A stretch of 64,000 nucleotides of DNA. Origin: Zymoseptoria tritici IPO323. Lineage: Eukaryota > Ascomycota > Dothideomycetes > Mycosphaerellales > Mycosphaerellaceae. Positions within the stretch are counted from its first letter, which is position 1. Every line of letters begins with the position of its first letter. Under the pieces are notes generated by a model, which worked only from the letters and a program-made list of their open reading frames with translations, searched no databases and was not told the origin of the DNA. A program made the position numbers and the translations under genes. Of the stretch, positions 10,253-21,844 are shown one piece after another. The DNA lies in NCBI RefSeq assembly GCF_000219625.1, contig NC_018218.1, positions 558,001 through 622,000 of the forward strand, in the 5' to 3' direction.

Positions 10253-11334
10253 CTAGCAAGCGAGAACAGCCACACCAGCAGCCGCGAGCGCAACACCCAT
10301 CGCGCCAGTCTTCAAGCTGCCAGCTCCACCCATGTATGGGATCGTGCCGTTGCCGCCAGTGCCAGGTGCGTTAGTGCCAGTAGGAGACGCCACGCCAGCG
10401 TTGGTGGTGCTCGGGTAAGTCGGGTAAGGAGCCGCGCCGTTCGCAGCAGCGGTTCCCGTGGGAGGAGCAGCGGTGGCAGAGCACGCAGTCGCGGAAGTGA
10501 ACGACGAGGCGGTGAAAGGGTTGTAGCCGACACACGAGGCGTAGTCGGCGGCGCACTGAGCCATGTTGGCGTCGTGGGCGGTGCGGCAGGCGTCGTAGGC
10601 AGCGTTGCATTTTTGCGCGCAGGCGTCGCCGGTGGCGGCGGGGGCGTTGGAGGTGTAGGCGGTGGTGAGGGTGGAGGCAGATTCGTAGGATGGAGAGGTT
10701 TGTTGGTATTTAGGGGCTGTGTCGCCGCCGGTGGAGCGGACGTAAGCTGGAGCGGCAGGGGCGGGGGCTGGGGCTGAGCCGGAGGAAGAACCAGAGCCAG
10801 AAGAAGCACCCGAGCCAGAGGAAGCGCCGGAAGGGGACCCAGAAGAGGAAGAGCCGGAGCCCATTGGCTTGTTGGGGTTGGAGATGCCGAATTGAGTGGT
10901 GTATTGGTATTGACCCTTGTTAGGCTCGGTTTCGACGATGAGCTGGATGCCGTATCCCTGGTCGGTGGTGGTACCCTCGAGGTCGGCTGAAGGAGTCCAG
11001 TCGTATTTGCCGTTGCTGTTGGGGTAGTTCTCAACGATGATGGTCTCGAGCTTCAAGTTGGTGGCCGGTCCCTTGAGGAGACGCAGGGTGACGGTGCCCG
11101 GGGTGGTTGGGTTCCAGGTGATGGTGAAGGGCTTGCCGACTGGGAGGATGTCACCGTGGTTGGGTTTGGTGATCTCGTTGCCCTGTTGGAGATGATTAGG
11201 TGTTGTTCGATGTCCATGCGCAGTCTTCACTTGTGACGACTCACCACAGGGTTGTCGCCCACGGGTTGGACCTGGGCAGATGCGAAAGACACGGTACAGG
11301 CCAAGGCGGCGGTGAACAGCTTGAAAAGGGACAT
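10253..11334 (-). CDS. Kre9/KNH-like Ser/Thr-rich GPI-anchored cell-wall protein
   Basis: Two exons, complement(10253..11182, 11245..11334), with a 62-bp intron (GTGAGT...CCAACAG), encode 339 residues. Residues 1-20 form a signal peptide ('FKLFTAALACTVSFASA'). A Kre9/KNH-type beta-sandwich follows, with 'NHGDILPVGKPFTITWNPT' and 'GYGIQLIVE' typical of Ser-Thr-rich GPI-anchored membrane proteins. After a Ser/Gly/Pro/Ala linker comes a module with Cys spacing C-x3-C-x6-C-x11-C-x6-C ending 'CVGYNPF'. The same module is repeated five times in the gene at 19.6-21.0 kb. The hydrophobic C-terminus ('GVALAAAGVAVLAC') fits a GPI signal. The likely place is the plasma membrane or wall, with a role in beta-glucan assembly inferred from the family. 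A TATA-like 'tatattatag' on the minus strand lies about 200 bp upstream, near 11531-11541. Confidence 0.85.
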
Positions 11335-13913
11335 GATGACGGTGGTGCTGGTGGATGGGAAAGCTGTCGGGATGATCTGATCAAGTGAAGTCGTAGAAGC
11401 TAGTTTTGCCCGTGTTGAAGAAAGCGACTGGACCGAGAGGCAGGGACTAGTGAAAGAATGGCTGAAGGAAAGGAAACTAGAAGACTTGATACAGGAAAAA
11501 GAAGAGGCGTGAACAAACGGCGTCGGCGCTTCTATAATATACTTACTCGCTTGGTAACGACTCGAGGTACGCGCTCCACCTTGCAAGGCCACGCCGGCTA
11601 ACATGGCAAGGAAGCGTTGCGTCCAAGAATGTCCCTCTGAATTTCGACTTGTCCAAAGATGGAGTGTCCTGGTCGGGGGTGATGGTGGTCGGTGGATGCA
11701 GTGGCGTGCGCGGCTGGCGACTCACGCAAACGACCGTTGACTTTTGAGAGAGCAGGCAATCTCGGCTACGACCGAAGGATGACACTGGCGCGAAACCAAG
11801 CACGGCCCGTTCCAATCCTTTTCGAACGTCAAATAGGAGGTCGCACCGGATGTTTGTCTGAGTTTCGATTCCGGCACGCGAGGAGCAAAGATCAGGGCAT
11901 GACCTTGCCCTGGTCGTGTCGCGACTTCAAGAAAGGTTCATTGCGGTTTCACAGCACGAAAGGGCTGATACAATCCTCAGCGGGGGAACGTAGAACATTG
12001 ACAGACGATCCACATAGGGCACCGCCGAGAGGAGAGATCACATTCATCTACACACGTGCTGCGGCCATCCTTCTTCCCTGTACTTGTGTAACCGCCGGTG
12101 GCAGAATACGGTCTGGATTCTTCATGTTCTTTTCTCCTGCTTCTTTAGCGACATGGCTGCATCGATTCGATGACACAGTCTGACCAGGATCGTGGGACGA
12201 AAATAGAGCAGGGTTGGGTCATCAATTGTGGCTTACACAGCCCTACGTGCGCAAGAGACTGCATGGATATACGACTGACTTCAGCTAAGGTCGAAAGCGC
12301 CACATGTCACTGTGAGATGGCATCGCGTACATCCGATCAAAGGACTTCCAGAAAGACTCAAGACACCGAAGCGCCGATGTCATCTCCACCGTCTCATCGT
12401 GCAAACGGATCCCAGGTGGATGTTCGCATCCTGAATTGTTCAAGACACGGAAAGCGCCGACTGCACGGGCACAGGCGATGGTATTTTCAGGTGAGAATAT
12501 TCGGACGTTTCGAAACATGGAAGCGTCGATGCTGCAAGATAACCACGATTGCAAATACCGACGCACGTGGCTCGTCGCAGTATGTTCCCTGAGCCTTGCA
12601 GAGAGTACTCAGATGAAGAGGAACCACGGTACTTTCCACCATCACTTCTCCTCCGACGGATGAGGAGATGTTCTAGAGGTTTCAAGACACCGACTACGTG
12701 TGAGGATACTGGAGGTGCTCTCGATGTCGATTGATCGACAAATGTTCTCTAGATGGTTTCAAGACTCAAGACAATCGCGAAAGAGCCGAGCATCACAGTC
12801 ATCGCGATTCCAAATGACATCTTCACGCGGATACTTACAGTATGTTCCATGCAATGGCACGTTCAGCTGCAAGCACTCTCTCACCACCGAGGATCGTTCC
12901 GAGCAGTGTCAGAACACGGGCAGAACATTCGAGCGTCCTGGAGGTGCCTTCGATGTCGAAAGATCGGAGGGTGTTCGAGAGAGTTTCGAGACACGAAAGT
13001 GACGATGTCAAAACGCATCTCGATGCCAACAGCATCTCCACGCGAACACTCGCATCAAGGTCCTTAGGATAGCATCTTCAGCTGCGGAGAACCGACTTGG
13101 CCACTGAGAGTCATTACAAATTCTTTCAAGACACGGAAGCACGGGCAATAAATATCTTCACGGACTCATCATGCAATGGGCATCCCAAGCGAGACTGGCC
13201 ATATTGAGAGAAAGCGCATTCTGGAGCTGCCAGATCACGGACATGCCAATGCGAGGAAGAAAATTTCCAGGTGAGCAGGTTTCATCGTTTCAAGATATGG
13301 AAATGCCGACACCAGTCACACCACAGGCACTTCGATTCTGCGATTGCAAAGTCGATGCACGTGGACAGTCGCAGCCCGTCCCTTGCACTCATTCTCACTG
13401 TTCTCTCAACTTGAGAATATCCACGGTCGGCGATTTCCTTAAAACGTCTAGAACATCGTTCGAGCGGTCGACCTTGGATTTTGCCCAAGGTTTCAAAGCC
13501 CAAAAAGAGCCGGATGACACGGACATTGCGATGCCGATGGCACTTCGCGAGGAGCAGCACATCGTGACTTTGCTGGAGGATAAGGTATATATCTCCACAT
13601 GCTCATGCAAAGGGTAATCAATGCAAAGAGAAACTTCCCATTTCTAGAGCGCGCATTTTTGGTCAGATCACGGAGGCGTCGATGCCACGTTCGCTTCACA
13701 AGCTGAGAATCTGGAACTTGCTGCCCTGACCATTTTACATGTAAGAAAATTCTCAGTGAGTTCGTTGAGAGATCATGTCTCATATACTCAATAGGTCCAT
13801 GCCCGCTCAACATCCAAGTCTGGAACATGAATCCTCAGCCATACACACACCTCTTGTGCATGTCGATCGCCACCTCCACCCTCCAAGTCGAGAGACAACA
13901 CCCTCAACCTCAA
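11335..13913. other. intergenic with a highly diverged dispersed repeat
   Basis: Some 2.6 kb without a supportable gene. The right half (about 12,300-13,600) contains loosely spaced copies of a degenerate motif close to 'tttcaagacacggaagcg'. They lie near 12355, 12438, 12507, 12678, 12756, 12983, 13123, 13287 and 13489. Most are followed within about 30-40 bp by text like 'catctccacg...catgcaatggcatccc'. Two stretches, from about 12489 and 13270, align further ('cag-gtgag...', later 'cacgtgg...gtcgcag'). Copies are too diverged for a defined unit. The leftmost part should hold the promoter of the Kre9-like gene. Confidence 0.45.
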
Positions 13914-15282
13914 TCAACACCCACTCGCCGCACTAAACGGCTGCGGCACCAACCCCTCCCTCGTCAAATTCTGAAAATGCCACTCGGGCGCCGCCTCATT
14001 CTTCCACGTCCAAAAGATCCACCCATCCGCCTTCTCATACGCACTAATCTGCGCGCTCACAAAGCTCTTCACATTCCCCTTATCCGCATCCGACAGACCC
14101 GCCACTGTACCGACCGACTTGCCCGCGCAATTGCCGATATAACTGCTTCCCTGGCCGTCTTTGTTAAACGTCCCGTCGTAGCGTGCGCCGACGTTGCGTC
14201 CGTTGAGATACTTGGCGCAGTCGGTCATGGCGCCGGACCACTCGCCTGCGATGGTGACTTTGTCAGTCGAAGCCATTTGGCCGCCGAAAGCGCAGGCGGA
14301 ACCGAGGTGTTCGGCGGGAGAGCGGGAGAGTTCGCCGGAGGAGAAGACTTCGTAGTGGTGTGTGTCGAGGACGAGGTTGGTGAGTCCCGCGCCGAAGTTG
14401 TCGTTGTTCCAGCTCGTGACGCCCTCGAATGCGTCGTGGAAAACTGTGGCGACGGGGGTGTCGCGGAGGTTACCCCAGCCATCGTAGTAGAATTGTTTGA
14501 TGACGTTCAGGTCGAGTTGGGGACCCATGGGCTCGTTGAGAAGTTCGATGGCGGACACGGCGGGGTTGTTGCCGAAATCGTCGCGGAGTTTGGTAATGGC
14601 TGCGAGGGTTTGTTTGACGGAGTCGCCTTGGGTCCAGCCAATGGGACCCGCGTGGCCGGAGTTGTCGAAGCCGTTTTGGCTGAGGGGCGCGCCGTGGAGG
14701 TCAAGCATGACTTTCAGGCCTTGGTTGGAGGCCCATTGGACGGCGGTGGCGAGGTGTTCGTAGGCGCCTTGGACGTATGGGTCGCCGGCGAGGGGAGAGA
14801 TGCTCCAGTAGCCGATGGGGATGCGGACGTGGTTCAGGCCGTAGGATTTCATCTCCGCGAAGTCGTTTTCGGAGTAGAAGTTGCTCCAGTGCGCTTCGAG
14901 ACGGTTTCGTGCTTCATCCTTGCCGAGTTGTTGTGTGTATGTCCATTCTGTATATGATGTTAATCAAGGCTGTCTTCAACGAGTTCCTCGGTGGTGAGCA
15001 TACCATCAACTGCACCAGCAGGGCCCTGCTCGAAGATGCTAGGAGTTATCCATGCTGTCCGTGATTGTCAGCAAGGTCCTCATTGCGGTCTTCACACAAA
15101 TAGTGCAACTCACGCTCCAACACAAACCATCCTCCAAGATTGACACCTCGAACCTTCTCCTCTCCATAGCCAAAGCCCTTTACAGCTCTCTTTTCACATC
15201 TCTCCACAATTTGTGTGGGTACAGCCTCTCCAAACGCAGCCAGTAAACCAGCAGTCGCTGCTGCAAGTCGTAAAATAGCCAT
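13914..15282 (-). CDS. glucan 1,3-beta-glucosidase (exo-beta-1,3-glucanase, GH5)
   Basis: Three exons, complement(13914..14947, 15004..15054, 15114..15282), with introns of 56 and 59 bp, encode 417 residues. A signal peptide ('LRLAAATAGLLAAFGEA') is followed by a Lys-Arg site ('CEKR') that could be cut by a Kex2-type protease. The family hallmarks are present: '[20 protein letters not shown]', 'NHVRIPIGYW', 'LDLHGAPLSQNG', 'LLNEP' with the acid/base Glu near residue 212, 'VLDTHHYEVF', 'IAGEWSGA' with the nucleophile Glu near residue 309, and 'GWIFWTWKNE'. Length and motifs match the yeast Exg1 type. These secreted enzymes release glucose from the ends of beta-1,3-glucan in wall remodelling or nutrition. 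Confidence 0.93.
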
Positions 15283-18200
15283 GTCGCTGTATTAGGGTCC
15301 AGATGATACGAGAGACAGGGAGACGTGGTCCTCGAGAAAGTGTGAACAAAACCGCCAGGTTCAGTCCGGGAGATCCAAGGAGTTTGTTGTGGACGGCACG
15401 GCCCAGCACGACTCAGCGGCCTGCAATATGAGCAGCGCTCCACGCGACGTCGCAGACCTATTGTTGAGTCGAAATAATAGTGAGTAAGGCAAAAGAATAG
15501 GGAGATGGAGATTTGCCAAGTGGTAAAGCTGGTTGATGAAACAGTCCAAACGATTTACCGTTTCCGCTGACAGCAGCGACCTGCCATACTATATGTTCAT
15601 TCAATCACCCGCAAGCGATATGCAGATGGCGCGGGCGACAACGGCGAACTACGAACCTGCCAACGGGCGACGAAGATCGTCCTGCGAGAACTACGCTTCT
15701 GGCGCTGATGACATGGGTCGGAATGTGCTGGCGCGAAGAGTGCTGATCCTGCATATCGCTGCCGTTCGCAACTCCGGAGCTATGGACAGAGGTCCTGGCG
15801 GACGGTCTGCGTGACCTTGATTTCCAGCTCGGCCGGCGGTATGAGCTGGCTTTTGCCGATGGTCGCTTGTCTGGCTCATGTGATGATGGTCGGGGATTCT
15901 GTCTGGATGTGCTCAAGATCGACATGGTCTCCCCTCTTCATTCAAGTCATGTGTGTGTTGCTGAACAGCTTCGTGGGTTGGACTTCCTGCAGGGTACGGA
16001 TGGTGACGGCGTGGCTCTTTTCAGGTACGGTTTGAAGAGGTGGATGATTGGATGTGAGGGGAGGGAAGTCAACGGTCGGGCTGAAGGAAAACGTCGAATG
16101 GGCGTTGATGGCGTCGGGAGATTCTATGCAGGGGCTGGGGGCCGAAAAGTCTGATTGGCTTGCCTTCCGATGTGCCGACTGTGCTACAGCGATTTTTCTT
16201 TGCTCGTAAACCTGTGCACGATACTCTTCTCATCTTGTGAGGTATGATGAACGTGCTCGTGGTGGAGGCCGCAGATCCTCCATACCTCACAACACTCGAG
16301 GCTGAAAGGATTGTGTGCTTCGGGAGGAGAATTCGCCCCAGACACGCCGCGGGTTTCAAGATCTCCCGTGCCGAGCTCCTCAAGCATGTCAGCATGCCGG
16401 TCGATAAACCTCCCTGCGCCCGAGACGGATCAACTTCTCTTCGAGTCCTCGAGTCTCGACCTCGCAGTCGACTAACGAACGATGATGCTTGGGTGCCTGC
16501 AACTTGCCTCCGATTCGATGGAGTAAGGTAGCTTGTAGGCGCGTGTATAAGCCTCGGTCAAGGAAGGTTCCTTTGTGGCTTGTCGATCTTGCAACCTCCA
16601 AACTTGTTCGAGTGGAGGAGCGGCCGACAGCGCATGGTAGCAATGCCGAAAGCATGTCGAGGGTTGAGATCTCGTGATGACTAGATGCGAGATGACGGTC
16701 AGCTTCGTTGTACAAACAAGCCCATGGCCTCCACGCGAGCTGAGCAAAGTAGAGGACCAAACCGTCGGAGCTGTACTTCGAGCTGCGATGTTCTTTATAG
16801 GCGAAGAGGTGGCTCTGAACAGCACAAGGCATAGATAATTCCATAAGTTGTCCTTGAGTATGCCAGTTCTCATGAGCCTGGGGTTCACACCCGCAACTCT
16901 CCATCATTCAGACCACGACATTTTCGACGACGAACATGCAAAGAAACCCGCCGTCTCGGCTTAAATCCACATGTGCATGTCGACATCCGGCAGATGCGGG
17001 GTGGGATTGCGGAGTGCAGCTTTTCTCCCTTAAGAAGGTCGCAGCGATCACCAACGTCACCAGGCGACCGCATGACCTTGAAGTTTTCCAGACGATGCCA
17101 CATCACTACGACAGGCGGCATATAGCCGAACCACGGAGCGAGTCGAAGGAGTCAGCGTGACTTTCATGATGAACCGCCGAACCGAAGCCGCACGATGTCC
17201 AGCTGGACAGAGCTTTCGAGGTCAGGTGGATGGAAGAGGACGGTGTCGCTCGGAGCTGACGAGTGCATCGACGTGGTTTCGACGGCCGAATCTGAGCCAG
17301 ATGAGGACACAGCTGCGAAGCGTGCATTGCAGGCTTCCAGTCAGCGGCGCCATGAAGGTTGCTCGCTGATGTGGTCAAGCTGAAAGACACTTCAGCAGCC
17401 GAAGTCCTGTCTTCCTACAGCATCGCCGCTTCAGCATCCGTAGTCATCGAGTCCTACCACTGTCAGCTAGAAAGAGAACGGAGACACGCAAGAGCGCAAG
17501 GATGGATGGACACAGGTGAGCAACAAGGAACGGAAAATGATACGGGTGAGGCCACCCCAAGAGAAGAGAACAGCGCGCTGCACGTCGAGCATGATGGTGC
17601 TGAGCCAGATATTTTCTCCCTACGGTCTCAAGCGCGACAACATATGCGGGACTGCCTGGTCTTGGGCACTCAGGATGTGGGCCTTCTTGTGCTCCAGTTC
17701 TGGACCTTGATCATGCTCTTCAACCTTGACACGTCGTCCTCCGGCTGATTCGGTGGAGTGATGTTCTCATCTCATTGGCGGTAAACTCCATGCGCGGATA
17801 TCATGTCTTCGTTGTACGGTGGTTCGCATCTTCGAGGTGGTAACAGGTTTCCGCTCATCAGAGTACGTCCGGAGGGCCATTGCTCGAGAGTAGCTGCAAG
17901 AATCTCATCGAGGCCACATCGAAGGCGAACATGGAAATTGGCCAAGTACGAGGGAGATCGACCAATGCCTTTGGAAGACTGAAGTAATACACATGCCTGG
18001 AATCGAAAGACCCGCTCATCAAATGTACCGCAAAGCGATACGAACACCTTCATTCAGGCTTAAACCCGGCCCGATGATGTTCAGCGGCTTCCCCTTGACT
18101 GTGGTACCGACGATACGAAGTGTGGACATACACGGCACGTTCTTCACGTCCGGCTGTTTCAAGTCAGAGTGCCCACGCAGAAATGTTGCGGCCATGTTGG

Positions 18201-19550
18201 GCGAGTTGTCTATTGGGTGAACAAGCTGCCGTGCGCTTCGCAAATGCAGACACGCGTACATTGACCAGGACTCGCCGTTCACAATGCAGGTACGAGGTAT
18301 CCGTCACTGCTGTCTCAGAAGTGTAGGATGCGGCGCTTTGACCTTGCCGGAAGAAGTCCACGCGCTACTCCGCTCCGCCCAACAGTAATCTCCCTCTACC
18401 TGGATCAAAAATGAGGAGTAGTGCCCGTCCCCTGGAGACGATACCGACAGCTCCGGACCAATGCACGTTCAAGACATGGATCACACCACGAGCATGTCCT
18501 TGCGCAATGCGTTCGTTGCGCAAGTCGCTTCATCTCATCTCACGGAGTCACGGGCATAAACATGGACCTGGGATTGAGGCAACGTCATGGCTGATGTTCT
18601 TCCTTGCTTTCAGAGTCATCGTCTAGCATACCTGGTCTGACAATCAAGGTCGGCCTGTCCAAACAATGTCCGCCTCGTCCAAAGCGCTGATGATCGACGC
18701 CCGGTTTGCGGAACCTCGTATGGTAAAATGACTTTTCAGGAGATGTAGCTGGTCACAATCTGACCCGCTGTGAGTACATTATTGCGAACGAAGAAGTCAT
18801 CGTTGCAGTCCATCCGCTGACCTCCGTATGCCACTGCTTCAACGATACTGTGGCGAGCGGCCTCGTACTTCGAAACGAACGAACAACGACGACCGCTTGG
18901 ACTCGCCGAGAGCGCTTCTAATTTCGTGACCTCGTATCTCACAGTTGGACTTATGAAAAATTTGTGTAAAGCCAAGGTACCATGGATAATGACTCGGTCC
19001 AGGTCGGCTTGCGGCTCGTTGGAAAGTTTCTATTCATAGCACGGCTAAAGCGAAGCTGGGCGATGAAATCATAGGGTGTGGGGACGGGAAGGAGTCGATC
19101 TCACCTCACCTTGCCGGGTACCTTGCAGGAACAATGTACACAAACCACATGTGCAGTCGATGCCACAGGATGCGAATTCCCTCTCACAGATGGGAGTCCT
19201 GCTCATATGGACCAGCGAGTGCTTCTCGTGTGTCCAGATCGTCGACGAAGCCAGGGAGAATTCAAGTCCTCCAACGGACAAATTGCCGGAATACGAGAGA
19301 GGAGAGCCTCAAAGTTGGCCGTGGTAAGGTACACTAGGGCTGGGACCTGTAAGACAGGGCCCATGTTCCCCGTACAACACGAACCTCGTATTCGAGCACT
19401 TTCGAGCCCGTTCCCTACCAGTGCGCTGACCGGCATGGAGATACATAAGACTTGCTTTCCACCGCTCTTTCCCCTTTCTTCCTCTTCCAATCTACAATCT
19501 CTTCCTCTCTCCGTCTCACACTCACGGTCACTACATCTCCTTCATTCAAG
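15283..19550. other. long gene-poor interval
   Basis: More than 4.2 kb in which I find no recognisable domain and no convincing exon-intron chain on either strand. The longest open stretch, about 170 codons on the minus strand at 16389-16907, has no family resemblance and no supporting signals. GC content is ordinary, so this is not an AT-rich RIP island. The last 100 bp before 19551 are pyrimidine-rich and look like the promoter/leader of the following gene. Confidence 0.45.
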
Positions 19551-20981
19551 ATGTCTCCCTCCATCAACATCATCATGCTGCTCGGCGCTGCGGTCGCCTG
19601 GGCCGAGAATGCCCCCATGGGTTACGGACCACCTCCAGCGGCCACCACCACCGCCGCCGCTGGCCCGCCTCCTGGATACGGTCCGCCTCCTGCCTCCACC
19701 ACTGCTGGTTCCAGCCCGGCCGACTGCGCAGCCACTTGCTTCGCGGCATACCGTGATTGCCAAACCAACCCACCTGATTCCAACAAGTCGCTCTGTGCGT
19801 CCAACCTGGCTTCATGCTTGGGCTACAACCCCTTCGACAACAGCGGAACCTTCGTCACCCCGACCGCATGCTCGACCAGCGCGCCCGCCACTGCTACGGC
19901 TCCTGCACCAGCCTCTACCACTGCTCCAGCCGGCGACGCAGCCCAGTGCGCGGCGACCTGCTTCGCGGCATACCGCGACTGCCAGACCAACCCGCCAGAC
20001 TCCAACAAGTCTCTCTGCGCGTCCAACCTCGCCAAGTGCCTGAACTACAACCCCTTCGACAACTCGGGCACCTTCGTTACCCCAACTGCCTGCTCCGCAT
20101 CTTCCGCACCCGCTACCGCAACTGCACCACCCGCCACTACTACTCCAGCCGGCGATGCTGCCGCCTGCGCAGCGACCTGCTTCAAGGCCTACCGCGACTG
20201 CCAGACCAACCCGCCAGACTCCAACAAGTCCCTCTGCGCGTCCAACCTCGCCAAGTGCCTGAACTACAACCCCTTCGACAACTCCGGCACCTTCGTCACG
20301 CCCACCGCCTGCTCCGCCTCCACCGCGGCCGCCACCGCAACCGCACCAGCCGCCACCACCGCTCCAGCCAGCGACGCAGCCGCCTGCGCCCAAGCTTGCA
20401 ACGACGCCGACCACAAGTGCCGCTTCGCTCCGGACGCCAACATGTCCTTCTGCGCCTCGGAGCTCGCCAAGTGTCTCGGCTACAACCCATACGACAACTC
20501 CAACACCTTCATCACCCCGACTGCGTGCTCGACTTCCGGCGCGCCCGCTACCGCCACCGCCCCAGCTCCAGCAGCCACCACCGCTCCATCCGGCGATGCT
20601 GCCGCCTGCGCCCAAGCCTGCAACGACGCCGACCACAAGTGCCGCTTCGCGCCGGACGCCAACATGTCCTTCTGCGCCTCGGAGCTCGCCAAGTGTCTCG
20701 GCTACAACCCATACGACAACTCCAACACCTTCATCACCCCGACCGCGTGCTCGACGTCCGGCGCGCCGGCTCCTACTGGCGGTGCTAGTGGCACGCCAAC
20801 TGGTAACATGCCTACCGGTAACGGCAACATGCCAACCGGTACCATGAACATGCCTACCCACGCTGGCAATGCCACTGCGACTTCCACCAACCCTGCGCAG
20901 TACACCGGCGCTGCTTCGCTGCTCGAGAGCTACGGATCGTTCGTCGCCGTCGCTGCTGGTGCCGTCGCGATGATGGTTTGA
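19551..20981 (+). CDS. GPI-anchored protein with five tandem Cys modules
   Basis: Single exon of 476 residues from the ATG at 19551, which follows a CT-rich leader; the frame is also open to an ATG at 19452. A signal peptide ('INIIMLLGAAVAWA') is followed by a Pro/Thr/Ala spacer and five copies of a 73-74 residue unit. Units start at the first Cys codon near 19725, 19947, 20166, 20385 and 20607. Each has C-x3-C-x6-C-x11-C-x6-C, then 'YNPFDN' or 'YNPYDN', a sixth Cys in 'TPTACS', and a Thr/Ala/Pro linker. Copies 1-3 ('CFAAYRDCQTNPPDSNKSLC') form one type and 4-5 ('CNDADHKCRFAPDANMSFC') another; DNA is nearly identical within a type, so duplication looks recent. The C-terminal hydrophobic tail fits a GPI signal. 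A wall or surface role is inferred; the module function is unknown to me. Confidence 0.85.
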   Translation: MSPSINIIMLLGAAVAWAENAPMGYGPPPAATTTAAAGPPPGYGPPPASTTAGSSPADCAATCFAAYRDCQTNPPDSNKSLCASNLASCLGYNPFDNSGTFVTPTACSTSAPATATAPAPASTTAPAGDAAQCAATCFAAYRDCQTNPPDSNKSLCASNLAKCLNYNPFDNSGTFVTPTACSASSAPATATAPPATTTPAGDAAACAATCFKAYRDCQTNPPDSNKSLCASNLAKCLNYNPFDNSGTFVTPTACSASTAAATATAPAATTAPASDAAACAQACNDADHKCRFAPDANMSFCASELAKCLGYNPYDNSNTFITPTACSTSGAPATATAPAPAATTAPSGDAAACAQACNDADHKCRFAPDANMSFCASELAKCLGYNPYDNSNTFITPTACSTSGAPAPTGGASGTPTGNMPTGNGNMPTGTMNMPTHAGNATATSTNPAQYTGAASLLESYGSFVAVAAGAVAMMV

Positions 20982-21844
20982 GAGCATTTTGGAAGTGCAT
21001 CTTCTCTTGTTTTGGGAGTTTTTTCAAAAAATGTCATCAAAGTTATACCCAGTGTGGTAGAAATGGCGCGATGTATACATACATGTACTTAATTCTTTTC
21101 GTCTTGAATCAAGAGAATTGGTTTGCAATGAATGATCCCGTTGGCGCTTTTCACATCTTCGATTATTGTGTCTCGTTGCGTGCCCTCTCGTCTGCCTTCT
21201 ATGACTCTTCATCTCTCTGCGCACTCTTCTTGATGAGCTTTATCATCCAAGACTGCAATGCCTCGCCCACCCAAACACAACAGCGCCACAATGGACGCCG
21301 AAAGTCCCACCGAGGAAACTCGTATTATTTCTCACGCTCAGACGGCTCTGCAAATGCTCTAGGTATACAACACCAGTCGGAGATGTGCGAGCAGTAGGAT
21401 GGCTTACAGAATGAGCGGAATGCTGACGTGCATGTACTTAGCCGCCTGATGTGGGTCAGGATTGAGGCGGGTGAAAGGCTGATGATTGTTTGGCATGGTG
21501 GATGAAGAGAGTGGGAGGGAGGGTATTGATATGTTGAGGGTCAGTGGACGGGAAGGAGGGGTGCTGACAGCTGAGAGGCGCGGTCCAAGGCGAGTGGTGA
21601 GTGGGAGTGCTCAATACTCAGAGCTCTCATGCTAAAAGTTCCGATCCAGAACTTCGGAGGATCGATCCATCATATTGGAGTTCGAAAGAGGTTTTGGCGC
21701 TGGTCAGATTTCGAGCGTCCGCAAAATGTCAGTTCTTGGTGATCGCATATAACATGAGAATCCAGTCTTTCGTCAAGCTCAGCATGCTGCAGTCAAGTCG
21801 TCAAATCCATTGGCGGAACACTACACCCTTATAAGCCCCATCGC
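20982..21844. other. intergenic, possible small minus-strand gene
   Basis: Between the Cys-module gene and the 3' end of the aldo/keto reductase. On the minus strand an ATG near 21496 opens 'MPNNHQPFTRLNPDPHQAAK' and runs to 'SIPLIL', followed by a plausible intron (GTAAGC...CCTAG, about 21407-21358). Downstream text can be read as a hydrophobic segment, but no splice choice keeps one frame through it. I do not recognise the product and leave it unannotated. Confidence 0.3.

Noticed and set aside
13827..14957. Long plus-strand frame of 376 codons
   Set aside because: Antisense to the exo-beta-1,3-glucanase; the minus strand shows all GH5 motifs and the plus frame shows none.
16389..16907. 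172-codon minus-strand frame
   Set aside because: No family resemblance, no promoter or splice signals, and isolated in a 4.3-kb empty interval.
19812..20987. Long minus-strand frame of 391 codons
   Set aside because: Shadow of the Cys-module GPI gene, created by its GC-rich repeat; no domain of its own.
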